Below, one piece after another: positions 1 through 6,165 of a stretch of DNA of 6,165 nucleotides. The DNA is taken from the NCBI GenBank assembly GCA_030450655.1, contig JAKDIE010000089.1, positions 1-6,165 on the forward strand, in the 5' to 3' direction. A program made the translations under genes and the position numbers. This DNA is from Ruaniaceae bacterium (lineage in GTDB: Bacteria; Actinomycetota; Actinomycetes; Actinomycetales; Actinomycetaceae). The notes below the pieces were generated by a model. It was not told where the DNA came from and did not search any database. It saw only the letters and a program-made list of their open reading frames with translations. Within the stretch, counting starts at the first letter, position 1; each line of letters opens with the position of its first letter.

Positions 1-1700
1 TTGCGACGTGTGGTGTCGATGCGGGCCACTCCCGCATCGTCCAACGCGAGGGTGCCCTCGGTGAGGGTGCCACGGTGGACAGTCACGCCCTTCACTGGGG
101 CCTGCGTGTCAAGGACATCCACGACTGCCCCCGAGGAGAAGGACAACGTTCCGCGGTCGCCCAGTTGCCCGCCGGCCTCCGCGTAGAACGGGGTCACATC
201 GAGCACCACGTCCACGTCCGCCGGAGCTGTCGCCGCCGGCACGGGAACGCCGTCCACGAGGATGCCGACCACGCGCGAACGGGTCGAATCGTCCGTGTAG
301 CCCGCGAACTGGGTGTCGCCACCCGCGCGCGTGCGCATGTCGTTGAACACCGAGGCGTCAACGTGGCCCTTCTTGCGCGCCAGAGCATCCGCCCGAGCGC
401 GCTCGCGCTGCTCGGCCATCAAGGTCCGGAATGCCTCCGCATCGACCTGTACTCCTTGTTCCGCGGCAATCTCGAGAGTCAGATCGATCGGGAACCCGTA
501 GGTGTCGTGGAGAGCAAAGGCCTCGGCTCCCGTCACCGCGCGGGACGCGCCACGGGCCGAGGAGATTGCCGTGTCGAGGATGGTCGTGCCGGCGGAGAGC
601 GTGCGCCGGAACGCATCCTCTTCGTTGTAGGCGACCTCGGAGATCGTCTCGAAGTGGGCTCCGAGCTCCGGGTAGGTGCCCTTCATGACGTTCATGGACG
701 AAGGAAGAAGCTCGGGGAATACGGGCTCGTCCACGCCGAGCAGCCGCATCGAGCGGACGGCGCGGCGGATGAGGCGGCGCAGCACGTAGCCGCGGCCGTC
801 ATTTCCGGGCCGCACGCCGTCACCGATCAGCATGAGAGCGGAGCGCACGTGGTCCGCTACTACCCGCAACTGGACGTCGTCGCTCGAACTGCGACCGTAG
901 TCGCGACCGGACATGGCAGAGGCGCGTTCCACCACGGGGTACACCTCGTCGATCTCGTACATGTTGTTCTTGCCCTGGAGCAAGAACGCGAGGCGCTCGA
1001 GCCCGAGGCCCGTATCGATCGACTGGAACTCAAGTTCGCCAAGAAGCGGGTAGTTCTTTCCCACTCCCTCGCCGCGAATGTACTGATCGAACACCAGGTT
1101 CCAGATCTCGAGAAACCTGTCACCCTTCAGGTCCACTGCTGGTCCGCCATCGGGACCAAAATCGGGTCCCCGATCGTAGTGGATCTCGCAGCACGGGCCC
1201 GCCGGGCCCGGTTGACCGGTATCCCAGAAGATGTCCGCCATCGTCAATGGTTGGATCCGTTCGGACGCGACCCCGAGGTCCCGGAGGTACCCCGTCGAGT
1301 CGTCGTCGTTCTCCCAGACCGTGTACCAGAGCTTGTCCGCATCGAGCGCGAACCCACCCTCGCTCAGCGGGGACGTCAGCAGCTCGTGGGCGTAGTTGAT
1401 CGCGCCCTCTTTGAAGTAATCGCCGAAGGAGAAGTTCCCGCACATCTGGAAGAACGTGCCGTGGCGCGTGGTGCGCCCCACCTCGTCGATGTCGTTCGTG
1501 CGGATGCACTTCTGGACGGAGGCTACCCTCGGCCACGGAGCGGGCTCCGTGCCGAGGATGTAGTCAACGAAGGGCACCATCCCCGCGATCGTGAACAGTA
1601 CCGAGGGGTCCGGGGACACGAGTGGCACCGATGGCGCAATGTGGTGCCCGTTCTTCCCGAAGTACTCCAGCCACCGATTCGCGATCTCGCTGGTGCGCAT
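1..1700 (-). CDS. alaS: Alanine--tRNA ligase (AlaRS), N-terminal 566 residues, runs off left edge
   Basis: Cytoplasmic class II synthetase that joins alanine to tRNA-Ala using ATP and hydrolyses mischarged Ser/Gly-tRNA-Ala. Visible in the translation: the N-terminal motif 1 region with PSVPLVSPDPSVLFTIAGM (about 23-41); the motif 2 region TTRHGTFFQMCGNFSFGDYF (77-96); motif 3 DTGLGLERLAF (229-239, Arg236); NDGRGYVLRR (300-309) opening the tRNA-recognition part; then the beginning of the editing domain. No stop or frameshift was seen. The family is usually about 880-900 residues, so roughly the last third is missing. The edge falls just before the expected HTATH editing motif, and the C-Ala domain is absent. 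The ATG at 1700 is chosen because it gives the standard AlaRS N-terminus. It lies 3 nt after the rpsD stop in the same reading frame, with no Shine-Dalgarno sequence, so translation is probably coupled to rpsD (inference). Position 38 is Ile where many AlaRS have Asn (FTNAGM). Confidence 0.97.
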   Translation of the reverse strand, partial: MRTSEIANRWLEYFGKNGHHIAPSVPLVSPDPSVLFTIAGMVPFVDYILGTEPAPWPRVASVQKCIRTNDIDEVGRTTRHGTFFQMCGNFSFGDYFKEGAINYAHELLTSPLSEGGFALDADKLWYTVWENDDDSTGYLRDLGVASERIQPLTMADIFWDTGQPGPAGPCCEIHYDRGPDFGPDGGPAVDLKGDRFLEIWNLVFDQYIRGEGVGKNYPLLGELEFQSIDTGLGLERLAFLLQGKNNMYEIDEVYPVVERASAMSGRDYGRSSSDDVQLRVVADHVRSALMLIGDGVRPGNDGRGYVLRRLIRRAVRSMRLLGVDEPVFPELLPSSMNVMKGTYPELGAHFETISEVAYNEEDAFRRTLSAGTTILDTAISSARGASRAVTGAEAFALHDTYGFPIDLTLEIAAEQGVQVDAEAFRTLMAEQRERARADALARKKGHVDASVFNDMRTRAGGDTQFAGYTDDSTRSRVVGILVDGVPVPAATAPADVDVVLDVTPFYAEAGGQLGDRGTLSFSSGAVVDVLDTQAPVKGVTVHRGTLTEGTLALDDAGVARIDTTRR

Positions 1701-1703
1701 TGG

Positions 1704-2327
1704 TTAGCGGGAGTAGTGCTCGATGACGAGCTGCTCGTCGCAGATTACGGGGATCTCGGACCGCTTGGGGCGGCGCACGAGTTCGGCGCGCAGCTTCTCC
1801 AGCGAGACGTCGAGGTACGGGGGCAGTTCGCCCAACACATCGCGGTGCGCGCCGGCGGCGGCCACCTGGAACGGCACCATGACCTGGCTCTTCGGCTTGA
1901 CCTGGATGATCTGGCCGGGCTTCACCTTGAAGGAGGGGCGGTCCACGAGCTTGCCGTCCACGAGAATGTGGCGGTGCACCACGGCCTGGCGCGCCTGCGC
2001 CATCGTGCGGGAGAAGCCCGAGCGGAGCACGAGCGCGTCGAGGCGCATCTCGAGGATCTCCACCAGGTTCTCACCGGTGACGCCGGTGCCCTTGAGCGCT
2101 TCCTCGAACGCACGGCGCATCTGTGCCTCGCGGATGTAGTACTGCGCGCGCAGACGCTGCTTTTCCTTAAGCCGGACCGCGTAGTCCGATTCGGAGCGGC
2201 GGCGGGCGCGGCCGTGCTCACCGGGGCCGTACGGGCGCTTCTCGAAGTACTTGACGGCCTTGGGGGTCAGGGGGATCCCCAACGCGCGTGACTGCCGCAC
2301 CTGGCGGCGTGAACGGGCATTCGCCAT
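1704..2327 (-). CDS. rpsD: 30S ribosomal protein S4, zinc-free (C-minus) form
   Basis: Primary 16S rRNA-binding protein that nucleates assembly of the 30S body and contributes to decoding fidelity. In E. coli and Bacillus it also represses its own mRNA. The 207 residues match the family length. In order: a basic N-terminal tail; YGPGEHGRARRR (33-44); SDYAVRLKEKQRLRAQY (47-63); the S4 RNA-binding domain from about 94 to 144, including MRLDALVLRSGFSRTMAQAR; and the closing PVICDEQLVIEHYSR. The N-terminal zinc-binding cysteines of the C-plus type are absent and the only Cys is at 196. This is the form common in Streptomyces-like actinobacteria, where rpsD lies near rarA and alaS instead of in the alpha operon. 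The ATG at 2327 has a good ribosome binding site and gives the canonical MANARSRRQVRQSRALG start. The TAA stop is followed by CCA and then the alaS ATG, in frame. Confidence 0.98.
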   Translation of the reverse strand: MANARSRRQVRQSRALGIPLTPKAVKYFEKRPYGPGEHGRARRRSESDYAVRLKEKQRLRAQYYIREAQMRRAFEEALKGTGVTGENLVEILEMRLDALVLRSGFSRTMAQARQAVVHRHILVDGKLVDRPSFKVKPGQIIQVKPKSQVMVPFQVAAAGAHRDVLGELPPYLDVSLEKLRAELVRRPKRSEIPVICDEQLVIEHYSR

Positions 2328-2334
2328 TCTATTT

Positions 2335-2340
2335 CTCCTG
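2335..2340 (-). promoter_or_regulatory. Ribosome binding site of rpsD
   Basis: CAGGAG on the minus strand ends 7 nt before the rpsD ATG, a near-consensus Shine-Dalgarno sequence at normal spacing. It fixes the start at 2327. It lies about 14 nt downstream of a stable hairpin in the leader, so that structure does not obviously bury it. Confidence 0.85.
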
Positions 2341-2354
2341 TCGTGAGACGATCG

Positions 2355-2373
2355 CCCCGGCGGGATGCCGGGG
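2355..2373 (-). repeat. GC-rich inverted repeat (hairpin) in the rpsD leader
   Basis: Perfect 7-bp stem CCCCGGC / GCCGGGG around a 5-nt loop, 14 nt upstream of the rpsD Shine-Dalgarno sequence. No run of T follows on the minus strand, so it does not look like a standard intrinsic terminator of rarA. A leader structure involved in ribosomal-protein autoregulation, or an mRNA-stabilising hairpin, would be alternatives. The stem is seen directly; any role is inference. Confidence 0.6.
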
Positions 2374-2456
2374 TGGGGCCGGCCTACAGTGGTGGGCGAC
2401 GGGTGCCGCCCGGGCTAAGGCCCCAGGAACTGCGCGCGAGCGCAGACAACCCCACG

Positions 2457-2465
2457 ATGTTACCA
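2457..2465 (-). promoter_or_regulatory. Possible extended -10 promoter for rpsD-alaS
   Basis: The minus strand reads TGGTAACAT, which fits the extended -10 form TGnTAnnnT, immediately after the rarA stop. I found no convincing -35 hexamer at 16-18 nt. If used, transcription would start near 2450 and the mRNA would carry the whole hairpin-rich leader of about 120 nt. It may be a chance match. Confidence 0.3.
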
Positions 2466-2466
2466 G

Positions 2467-3789
2467 CTATTCGCCGAGGATCTCGCGGATGGTGGCGAGC
2501 CGCTGCGTGATCTGGCGCTCAAATCCGCGTTCAGTCGGTGTGTAGTAGCGGGCGCCCTCCAGCCCTTCGGGCAGGTATTTCTGCCCGACGACGCCGCGGG
2601 GATCGTCGTGCGCGTACAGGTATCCTGCGCCGTGGCCGAGTGACTCTGCCCCCGAATAGTGCGCATCGCGCAGGTGCGTGGGTACGGTTCCGGCTTTGCC
2701 GGCCTTCACGTCCGCGATGGCGGCGTCGATCGCCATGTAGCTGGCATTGGACTTCGGGGCTGTGGCCACGTGCACCACTGCCTCCGCCAGGATGATGCGT
2801 GCCTCAGGCATGCCGATCATCGCCACCGCATCGGCGGCCGCTACGGCCGTTTGGAGTGCAGAAGGATCCGCCATCCCCACGTCCTCGGCCGCGCAGATCA
2901 TGATGCGCCGTGCGATGAACCGGGGGTCCTCCCCCGCCACCACCATCCGTGCCAGGTAGTGCAGCGCGGCGTCAACGTTGGAGCCGCGCATCGACTTGAT
3001 GAATGCGCTGATGATGTCGTAGTGCTGATCGCCGTCGCGGTCGTAGCGCACGGCGGCGATATCGATGGCGGCTTCGATCTGGGTGAGGGTGATCGTGCCC
3101 GCGCCGACCGCCTCCGCTGCGGCCTCGAGGATGGTGAGGGCCTTGCGTGCATCGGCGCCCGCCAGCCGGACGATCTGCTGCCGCGCGTCGCCGTCGAGGG
3201 CGAACGCTCCGGCAAGGCCACGTTCGTCGCTGAGGGCGCGTTCGACCAGGGTGGAGACGGCACCCTCGTCGAGCGGCCGCAACGTCAGCAGGAGCGATCG
3301 TGAGAGCAACGGAGAGATGACCGAGAAGTGCGGGTTCTCGGTGGTTGCCGCTACCAGGGTCACGGTGCGGTTCTCTACCGCCGGCAGGAGCGAGTCCTGC
3401 TGGGCTTTGGAGAAGCGGTGCACCTCATCGATGAAGAGGATGGTGCGCGTTCCCGAGGTGACGAGGGCGCGCTGCGCCTCGCTGATCACCGCGCGCACGT
3501 CCTTCACCCCAGCCGAGACTGCGGAGAGTTCGGCGAAGCGGCGGCCCGCCGAGCGTGCCACTAGGTAGGCGATCGTGGTCTTGCCGGTGCCCGGAGGACC
3601 CCACAGGATCACGGAGGACGGCGCGGCGGAGTCATCCACGAGGCGGCGGAGAGGAGATCCGGGAGCAAGCAGGTGATCCTGGCCCACAAGTTCATCGATC
3701 GTGCGCGGTCGCATCCGCACAGCCAACGGCGGGTCCGCGGATTCCGGTACCCCACTGCCGTCCACGCCGAGTGACTCGAACAGATCCAT
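2467..3789 (-). CDS. rarA: Replication-associated recombination protein A (RarA/MgsA AAA+ ATPase)
   Basis: Clamp-loader-like AAA+ ATPase that acts at stalled or gapped replication forks, where family members interact with SSB and DNA ends. The 440 residues fit the usual length of about 430-450. Visible in order: N-terminal MDLFESLG and [21 protein letters not shown] (21-41); Walker [10 protein letters not shown] (64-72); Walker B ILFIDEVH (117-124); sensor 1 in AATTENP (Asn152); arginine finger in SPLLSRSLL (Arg164); sensor 2 in [12 protein letters not shown] (Arg215); and the C-terminal MgsA-type oligomerisation region with [31 protein letters not shown] and GQKYLPEGL. All ATPase residues are intact. 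The ATG at 3789 gives the canonical MDLF start. It lies 9 nt after the xerD stop, with only a weak AGG as ribosome binding site, so coupled translation is likely. The last codon is followed by TAG directly before the rpsD leader. Confidence 0.97.
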   Translation of the reverse strand: MDLFESLGVDGSGVPESADPPLAVRMRPRTIDELVGQDHLLAPGSPLRRLVDDSAAPSSVILWGPPGTGKTTIAYLVARSAGRRFAELSAVSAGVKDVRAVISEAQRALVTSGTRTILFIDEVHRFSKAQQDSLLPAVENRTVTLVAATTENPHFSVISPLLSRSLLLTLRPLDEGAVSTLVERALSDERGLAGAFALDGDARQQIVRLAGADARKALTILEAAAEAVGAGTITLTQIEAAIDIAAVRYDRDGDQHYDIISAFIKSMRGSNVDAALHYLARMVVAGEDPRFIARRIMICAAEDVGMADPSALQTAVAAADAVAMIGMPEARIILAEAVVHVATAPKSNASYMAIDAAIADVKAGKAGTVPTHLRDAHYSGAESLGHGAGYLYAHDDPRGVVGQKYLPEGLEGARYYTPTERGFERQITQRLATIREILGE

Positions 3790-3798
3790 TGGTCTAGC

Positions 3799-4710
3799 CT
3801 AGTTGGCGCGCGGGTGGGCGAGCGCGTAGGTCTCGCGCAACGCGTCGATCGTCACGTGTGTGTAGATCTGCGTGGTGGTGACGGAGGCGTGGCCCAGGAG
3901 TTCCTGCACCACGCGGATGTCCGCCCCGCCCTGCAGCAGGTGCGTGGCGTAGGAGTGCCGTAGCGTGTGCGGCGAGATTGCTGTGGGGATGCCCGCCCGA
4001 TCGGCCGCCTTCGCCACGATCGCGTGGGCACTCTGGCGGCTCAGGGGACCACCACGGGTATTCAGAAAGAGGCGGGCCGAGCCCTTCCCTCCCGAAGCCA
4101 ACGCCGGGCGAGCCCGCACCAGGTACGCCTCGATCGCTTCACGGGCGTACGAGCCCACCGGAACCAGACGCATCTTGTTGCCCTTTCCGGTGACGGTGAT
4201 CGTGGACTCCTCGATATCGTCCACAGCGAGGCTCACGGCCTCACTGATGCGCGCCCCCGTGCCATAGAGGAGTTCGAGGAGGGCGCGGTCCCTGAGTCCC
4301 ACCGCGGTATCCGTTCCTGTCGCTTCGATGAGCGCGGTCACCTCGGCAACACTCAGTGCGCTCGGGAGGCGCTCGGGGGCCTTCGGTGGAGGAACCTCGG
4401 CCGCCACATCAATGCCGACGTGCCCCTCAATGAGGGCGAAGTCGTGGAGACCGCGCACCGCTGCCAGAGCGCGCGCCGCGGATGACGGCGCCAGGGGGCG
4501 TCCGCCGTCGGCCCCAGTCCCAAGCACCCCGAGATAGTGGGCAACATCGTCCTGCGTCACGGAGGTGAGCGTGATGCGGTTCTGCGATTGGAGGTACTCG
4601 CGATATCGCTGCAGATCGCGTTGATACGCAGCGATCGTATGGACGGACAGGCCACGCTCGACCGTGAGGTGAGTGAGGTAGTCCGCAACGACCGCCGCCA
4701 CGGTGGTCAT
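3799..4710 (-). CDS. xerD: Tyrosine recombinase XerD
   Basis: Site-specific tyrosine recombinase that, with XerC, resolves chromosome dimers at dif near the division septum under FtsK control. The 303 residues match the family. The N-terminal SAM-like core-binding domain covers about 1-105 ([26 protein letters not shown]). The catalytic domain carries the complete set: Arg154 in TGARISE, Lys176 in TGKGNK, His248 and Arg251 in [14 protein letters not shown], His274 in LLGHAS, and nucleophile Tyr283 in QIYTHV. The spacing between the last four equals that of E. coli XerD. XerD is preferred over XerC from its similarity to actinobacterial XerD (VERGLS start, [41 protein letters not shown]), but the paralogues are close. 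The ATG at 4710 overlaps the ctaB stop as ATGA and has no Shine-Dalgarno sequence, indicating translational coupling to ctaB. Genuine Xer function, as opposed to an integrase, is supported by its operon position and by the lack of any mobile-element genes nearby. Confidence 0.93.
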   Translation of the reverse strand: MTTVAAVVADYLTHLTVERGLSVHTIAAYQRDLQRYREYLQSQNRITLTSVTQDDVAHYLGVLGTGADGGRPLAPSSAARALAAVRGLHDFALIEGHVGIDVAAEVPPPKAPERLPSALSVAEVTALIEATGTDTAVGLRDRALLELLYGTGARISEAVSLAVDDIEESTITVTGKGNKMRLVPVGSYAREAIEAYLVRARPALASGGKGSARLFLNTRGGPLSRQSAHAIVAKAADRAGIPTAISPHTLRHSYATHLLQGGADIRVVQELLGHASVTTTQIYTHVTIDALRETYALAHPRAN

Positions 4711-5573
4711 TGCAGGAACGGATCGATCGCTATCGCGAGGAAGAGGATGCTGAGGTAGTAGATCGAGCCGTGGAACACCTTCATCGCAGCGAGTTTGCCG
4801 CGCTCAGGGTGCAACGCCCTGCGGTAGAGGTCGATACACAGCCACAAGAACCACGCCCCCGAGACCACGGCTGCGATCGAGTAGAGCCAGGTCATTCCGG
4901 CCACGGGGATAAGCGCGATCGTGAGCACGAACATGGCGGCAGCGTGGACGATCATGTGCCACGCGACCGTCGTGTCCTTCTGTACCACGGGGGCCATCGG
5001 CACGCCGGCGCGGGTGTAATCCGCTTTGAACTTCATCGAGAGCGGCCAGTAGTGCGGTGGCGTCCAGAAGAAGATGACGCCGAACAGGATGAACGCGGGC
5101 CACGCGAGAGAGCCGGTGACTGCGGACCATCCAATCAAGACCTGCATGCACCCGGCGATGCCACCCCACACGATGTTCTGGGACGTGCGCCGCTTCAGGA
5201 TCATCGTGTAGCCCACCGCGTACCAGAGGATGGCCACGATGGTGAGGACCGCGGCAAGCCAGTTCACGAGGATCGCGAACCAGGCGATCGAGCCCACGGC
5301 GAGCGCGGTCGCGAAGATCATGGCGCCACGCACCGAGACGTCACCGGTCACGAGCGGCCGCTTGCGAGTGCGGTTCATCTTTGCGTCGATGTCCCGGTCG
5401 TAGATCATGTTGTAGGCGTTCGCGGCGCCCGCCGCTGCGGTGCCACCTATGAGGGTGATCAGCACGAGAGAAGTGCCGGGCCAACCTTTGGCGGCCAGGA
5501 TCATTGTGGGCACGGTGGTGACGAGGAGAAGCTCCACCACACGCAACTTCATGAGTGCGATGTATGACTTCAC
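4707..5573 (-). CDS. ctaB: Protoheme IX farnesyltransferase (heme O synthase)
   Basis: Membrane prenyltransferase of the UbiA family that attaches a farnesyl group to heme B to make heme O, the precursor of heme A for cytochrome aa3-type oxidase. From the GTG at 5573 it is 288 residues, with about eight or nine hydrophobic segments. Visible: the first Asp-rich motif NMIYDRDID (Asn55, Asp59, Asp63) followed by [34 protein letters not shown] (126-149); and the second motif region [27 protein letters not shown] (170-196). The GTG has no ribosome binding site. The frame stays open upstream to a TAG at 5651-5649 with no ATG, GTG or TTG, and a strong Shine-Dalgarno lies before an in-frame ATC at 5612, which would give 301 residues starting (M)TTVAPATKPTS. 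The true start is therefore doubtful. The near-universal KPR near the N-terminus is KLR (9-11). It is the first gene of the minus-strand operon and divergent from tkt, a common actinobacterial order. Confidence 0.95.
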   Translation of the reverse strand: MKSYIALMKLRVVELLLVTTVPTMILAAKGWPGTSLVLITLIGGTAAAGAANAYNMIYDRDIDAKMNRTRKRPLVTGDVSVRGAMIFATALAVGSIAWFAILVNWLAAVLTIVAILWYAVGYTMILKRRTSQNIVWGGIAGCMQVLIGWSAVTGSLAWPAFILFGVIFFWTPPHYWPLSMKFKADYTRAGVPMAPVVQKDTTVAWHMIVHAAAMFVLTIALIPVAGMTWLYSIAAVVSGAWFLWLCIDLYRRALHPERGKLAAMKVFHGSIYYLSILFLAIAIDPFLQ

Positions 5574-5617
5574 CGTACTGGTGGGCTTCGTGGCGGGGGC
5601 GACAGTGGTGATGGTGA

Positions 5618-5624
5618 CTCCTTT
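5618..5624 (-). promoter_or_regulatory. Strong Shine-Dalgarno sequence upstream of ctaB
   Basis: AAAGGAG on the minus strand is followed by 5 nt and then ATC at 5612-5610, which is in frame with ctaB. It lies 44 nt before the GTG at 5573, too far to serve it. No canonical start codon exists between it and the GTG in the ctaB frame. It therefore argues for initiation at the ATC, or for a base error or mutation of an original ATG. Confidence 0.65.
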
Positions 5625-5632
5625 ATGCGTGC

Positions 5633-5643
5633 TATCCAGGATA
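5633..5643. repeat. Short palindrome TATCC-A-GGATA between ctaB and tkt
   Basis: A perfect 5+5 inverted repeat around a single central A, lying midway in the divergent control region and overlapping the best -10 candidate for ctaB. The position suits an operator, but 11 bp is short and chance is possible. Confidence 0.35.
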
Positions 5644-5683
5644 CCGCTCTACCAGCGATAGGCTTAGTCAAGAGCCCCGTTCC

Positions 5684-5691
5684 GGAAAGGA
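5684..5691 (+). promoter_or_regulatory. Ribosome binding site of tkt
   Basis: GGAAAGGA ends 8 nt before the GTG at 5700 and supports that codon as the transketolase start. No other in-frame start lies at a suitable distance. Confidence 0.75.
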
Positions 5692-5699
5692 CCCACCCC

Positions 5700-6165
5700 G
5701 TGCTGACCTCCCTTGATCACCGTGCCATCGACGCCGCCCGTGCCCTCGCAGCAGACGCAGTGCAGAAGGTGGGTAACGGGCATCCCGGTACGGCCATCTC
5801 CCTGGCACCGGCTGCGCATCTGCTCTTCCACACGGTGATGCGGCACGATCCGACCGATCCGCAGTGGCTTGGCCGCGATCGCTTCATCCTCTCGATCGGG
5901 CATTCATCCCTCACGCTGTACAACCAGCTCTACCTCTCCGGATACGATCTCTCGCTCGATGATCTGAAGTCGCTACGCACCCGTGGTTCGCGTACCCCAG
6001 GCCACCCCGAGTACCGCCACACCGCCGGTGTTGAGATGACCACGGGGCCGTTGGGGCAGGGCCTCTCCTCGGCCGTTGGCATGGCGATGGCCGCCCGCCG
6101 TGAGCGCGGACTCCTCGACCCAGATACTCCCGACGGCGAATCCCCCTTCGATCACTTCGTCTACG
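5700..6165 (+). CDS. tkt: Transketolase, N-terminal 155 residues, runs off right edge
   Basis: Thiamine-diphosphate enzyme of the non-oxidative pentose phosphate pathway, moving two-carbon units between ketose and aldose phosphates in the cytoplasm. The visible part is the start of the pyrophosphate-binding domain. Motifs: ADAVQKVGNGHPGTA with His28; DRFILSIGHSSLTLYNQLYL with His68 (GHSS, where E. coli has GHGS); TPGHPEY with His102; and the cofactor-binding GPLGQGLSSAVGMAMAARRE (116-135). These align with E. coli His26, His66 and His100 at nearly identical spacing. The family is about 660-700 residues, so about three quarters is missing. The GTG start is supported by GGAAAGGA upstream. The N-terminus is a few residues shorter than many actinobacterial homologues, which carry a short leader before LDRRAVD. 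In actinobacteria tkt is normally followed by tal, zwf, opcA and pgl, expected just beyond the edge (established gene order, not seen here). Confidence 0.96.
   Translation, partial: MLTSLDHRAIDAARALAADAVQKVGNGHPGTAISLAPAAHLLFHTVMRHDPTDPQWLGRDRFILSIGHSSLTLYNQLYLSGYDLSLDDLKSLRTRGSRTPGHPEYRHTAGVEMTTGPLGQGLSSAVGMAMAARRERGLLDPDTPDGESPFDHFVY

Larger units (their letters stand above)
2328..2466 (-). other. Structured untranslated leader between rarA and rpsD
   Basis: A 139-bp gap without a supportable gene, the longest between genes on the minus strand. Besides the hairpin nearest rpsD it can form CTGCGC / GCGCAG with a 4-nt loop (2430-2445), GGGC / GCCC with a 4-nt loop (2412-2423) and GGGCG / CGCCC with an 8-nt loop (2394-2411). 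The last two are adjacent and could compete with alternative pairings, since both contain GGGC and GCCC runs. Such a leader ahead of rpsD is consistent with autogenous control by S4, which is established for E. coli and Bacillus. I cannot match it to a named RNA family by eye. Random folding in GC-rich DNA is the alternative. Confidence 0.45.
5613..5699. promoter_or_regulatory. Divergent ctaB/tkt control region
   Basis: This short segment must hold the promoters of both the ctaB operon and tkt. Candidates are weak. TAGGCT (5659-5664, plus) fits TAnnnT and would start tkt mRNA about 30 nt before its GTG. TATCCT (5643-5638, minus) could be a -10 for ctaB, and TTGACT (5671-5666, minus) resembles a -35 but stands 22 nt from it, which is too far for a standard pair. 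No factor can be named. Confidence 0.4.

Noticed and set aside
1120..1536. 138-codon minus-strand frame overlapping alaS
   Set aside because: It lies in another frame of the same strand inside the clearly coding alaS motif 2 region, and its translation has no family character.
75..2291. 738-codon open frame on the plus strand, antisense to alaS and rpsD
   Set aside because: It mirrors the codon structure of two real genes that share a frame. The translation is rich in Arg, His, Val, Glu and Leu without domain character, typical of antisense frames in GC-rich coding DNA, and it has no convincing ribosome binding site or family resemblance.
2355..2373. Intrinsic terminator after rarA
   Set aside because: The stem is strong, but no T-run follows on the minus strand and it sits close to the rpsD start, so a leader structure is the better reading.
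2659..3303. 214-codon plus-strand open frame opposite rarA
   Set aside because: Shadow of rarA; His/Arg/Gly-rich without recognisable motifs.
3799..4710. xerD as the integrase of a mobile element
   Set aside because: It is embedded in a compact housekeeping operon with a 4-nt overlap to ctaB. There is no tRNA gene, attachment-site repeat, excisionase or cargo, and its length and active-site spacing match cellular XerD.
4710..5567. 285-codon open frame on the plus strand opposite ctaB
   Set aside because: It spans the ctaB gene almost exactly. Its composition (His, Asp, Arg, Glu-rich) is the reverse-complement shadow of a hydrophobic membrane protein.
5664..5903. 79-codon minus-strand frame opposite the start of tkt
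   Set aside because: Overlaps the tkt start with its conserved transketolase motifs on the plus strand; no ribosome binding site or family match.

Overview
The window is a conserved housekeeping segment of a high-GC actinobacterial chromosome. Base composition is GC-rich throughout, and the protein styles fit Actinobacteria: an S4 of the zinc-free type beginning MANARSRRQVRQSRALG, a transketolase with VQKVGNGHPGTA and GPLGQG, and an AlaS with VQKCIRTNDIDEVG. The arrangement of ctaB divergent from tkt, and of rarA next to rpsD and alaS, is also familiar from that phylum. A genus cannot be assigned from this alone. An order such as Actinomycetales or Micrococcales is plausible but is inference.

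Layout, left to right: alaS (minus, cut by the left edge), rpsD (minus), a 139-bp structured leader, rarA (minus), xerD (minus), ctaB (minus), a short divergent control region, then tkt (plus, cut by the right edge). Transcription of the five minus-strand genes therefore runs ctaB > xerD > rarA > rpsD > alaS. The first three are tightly packed: ctaB and xerD overlap by 4 nt, and xerD and rarA are 9 nt apart. The gap before rpsD carries several GC-rich inverted repeats and an extended -10-like sequence, so rpsD-alaS probably also has its own promoter and perhaps post-transcriptional control.

Functionally these are core genes: heme O synthesis for heme-copper oxidases (ctaB), chromosome dimer resolution (xerD), rescue of stalled replication forks (rarA), the small ribosomal subunit (rpsD), tRNA charging (alaS) and the non-oxidative pentose phosphate pathway (tkt). 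The ctaB gene implies a respiratory lifestyle at least in part.

No mobile element, CRISPR array, tRNA, rRNA or defence-like gene is visible, and I see no undescribed system. The most useful oddities are at initiation sites. The canonical GTG start of ctaB has no ribosome binding site, while a strong one sits 5 nt before an in-frame ATC codon 13 codons upstream. The alaS gene starts 3 nt after the rpsD stop, in the same frame and without a Shine-Dalgarno sequence. The rpsD leader could form at least four hairpins.
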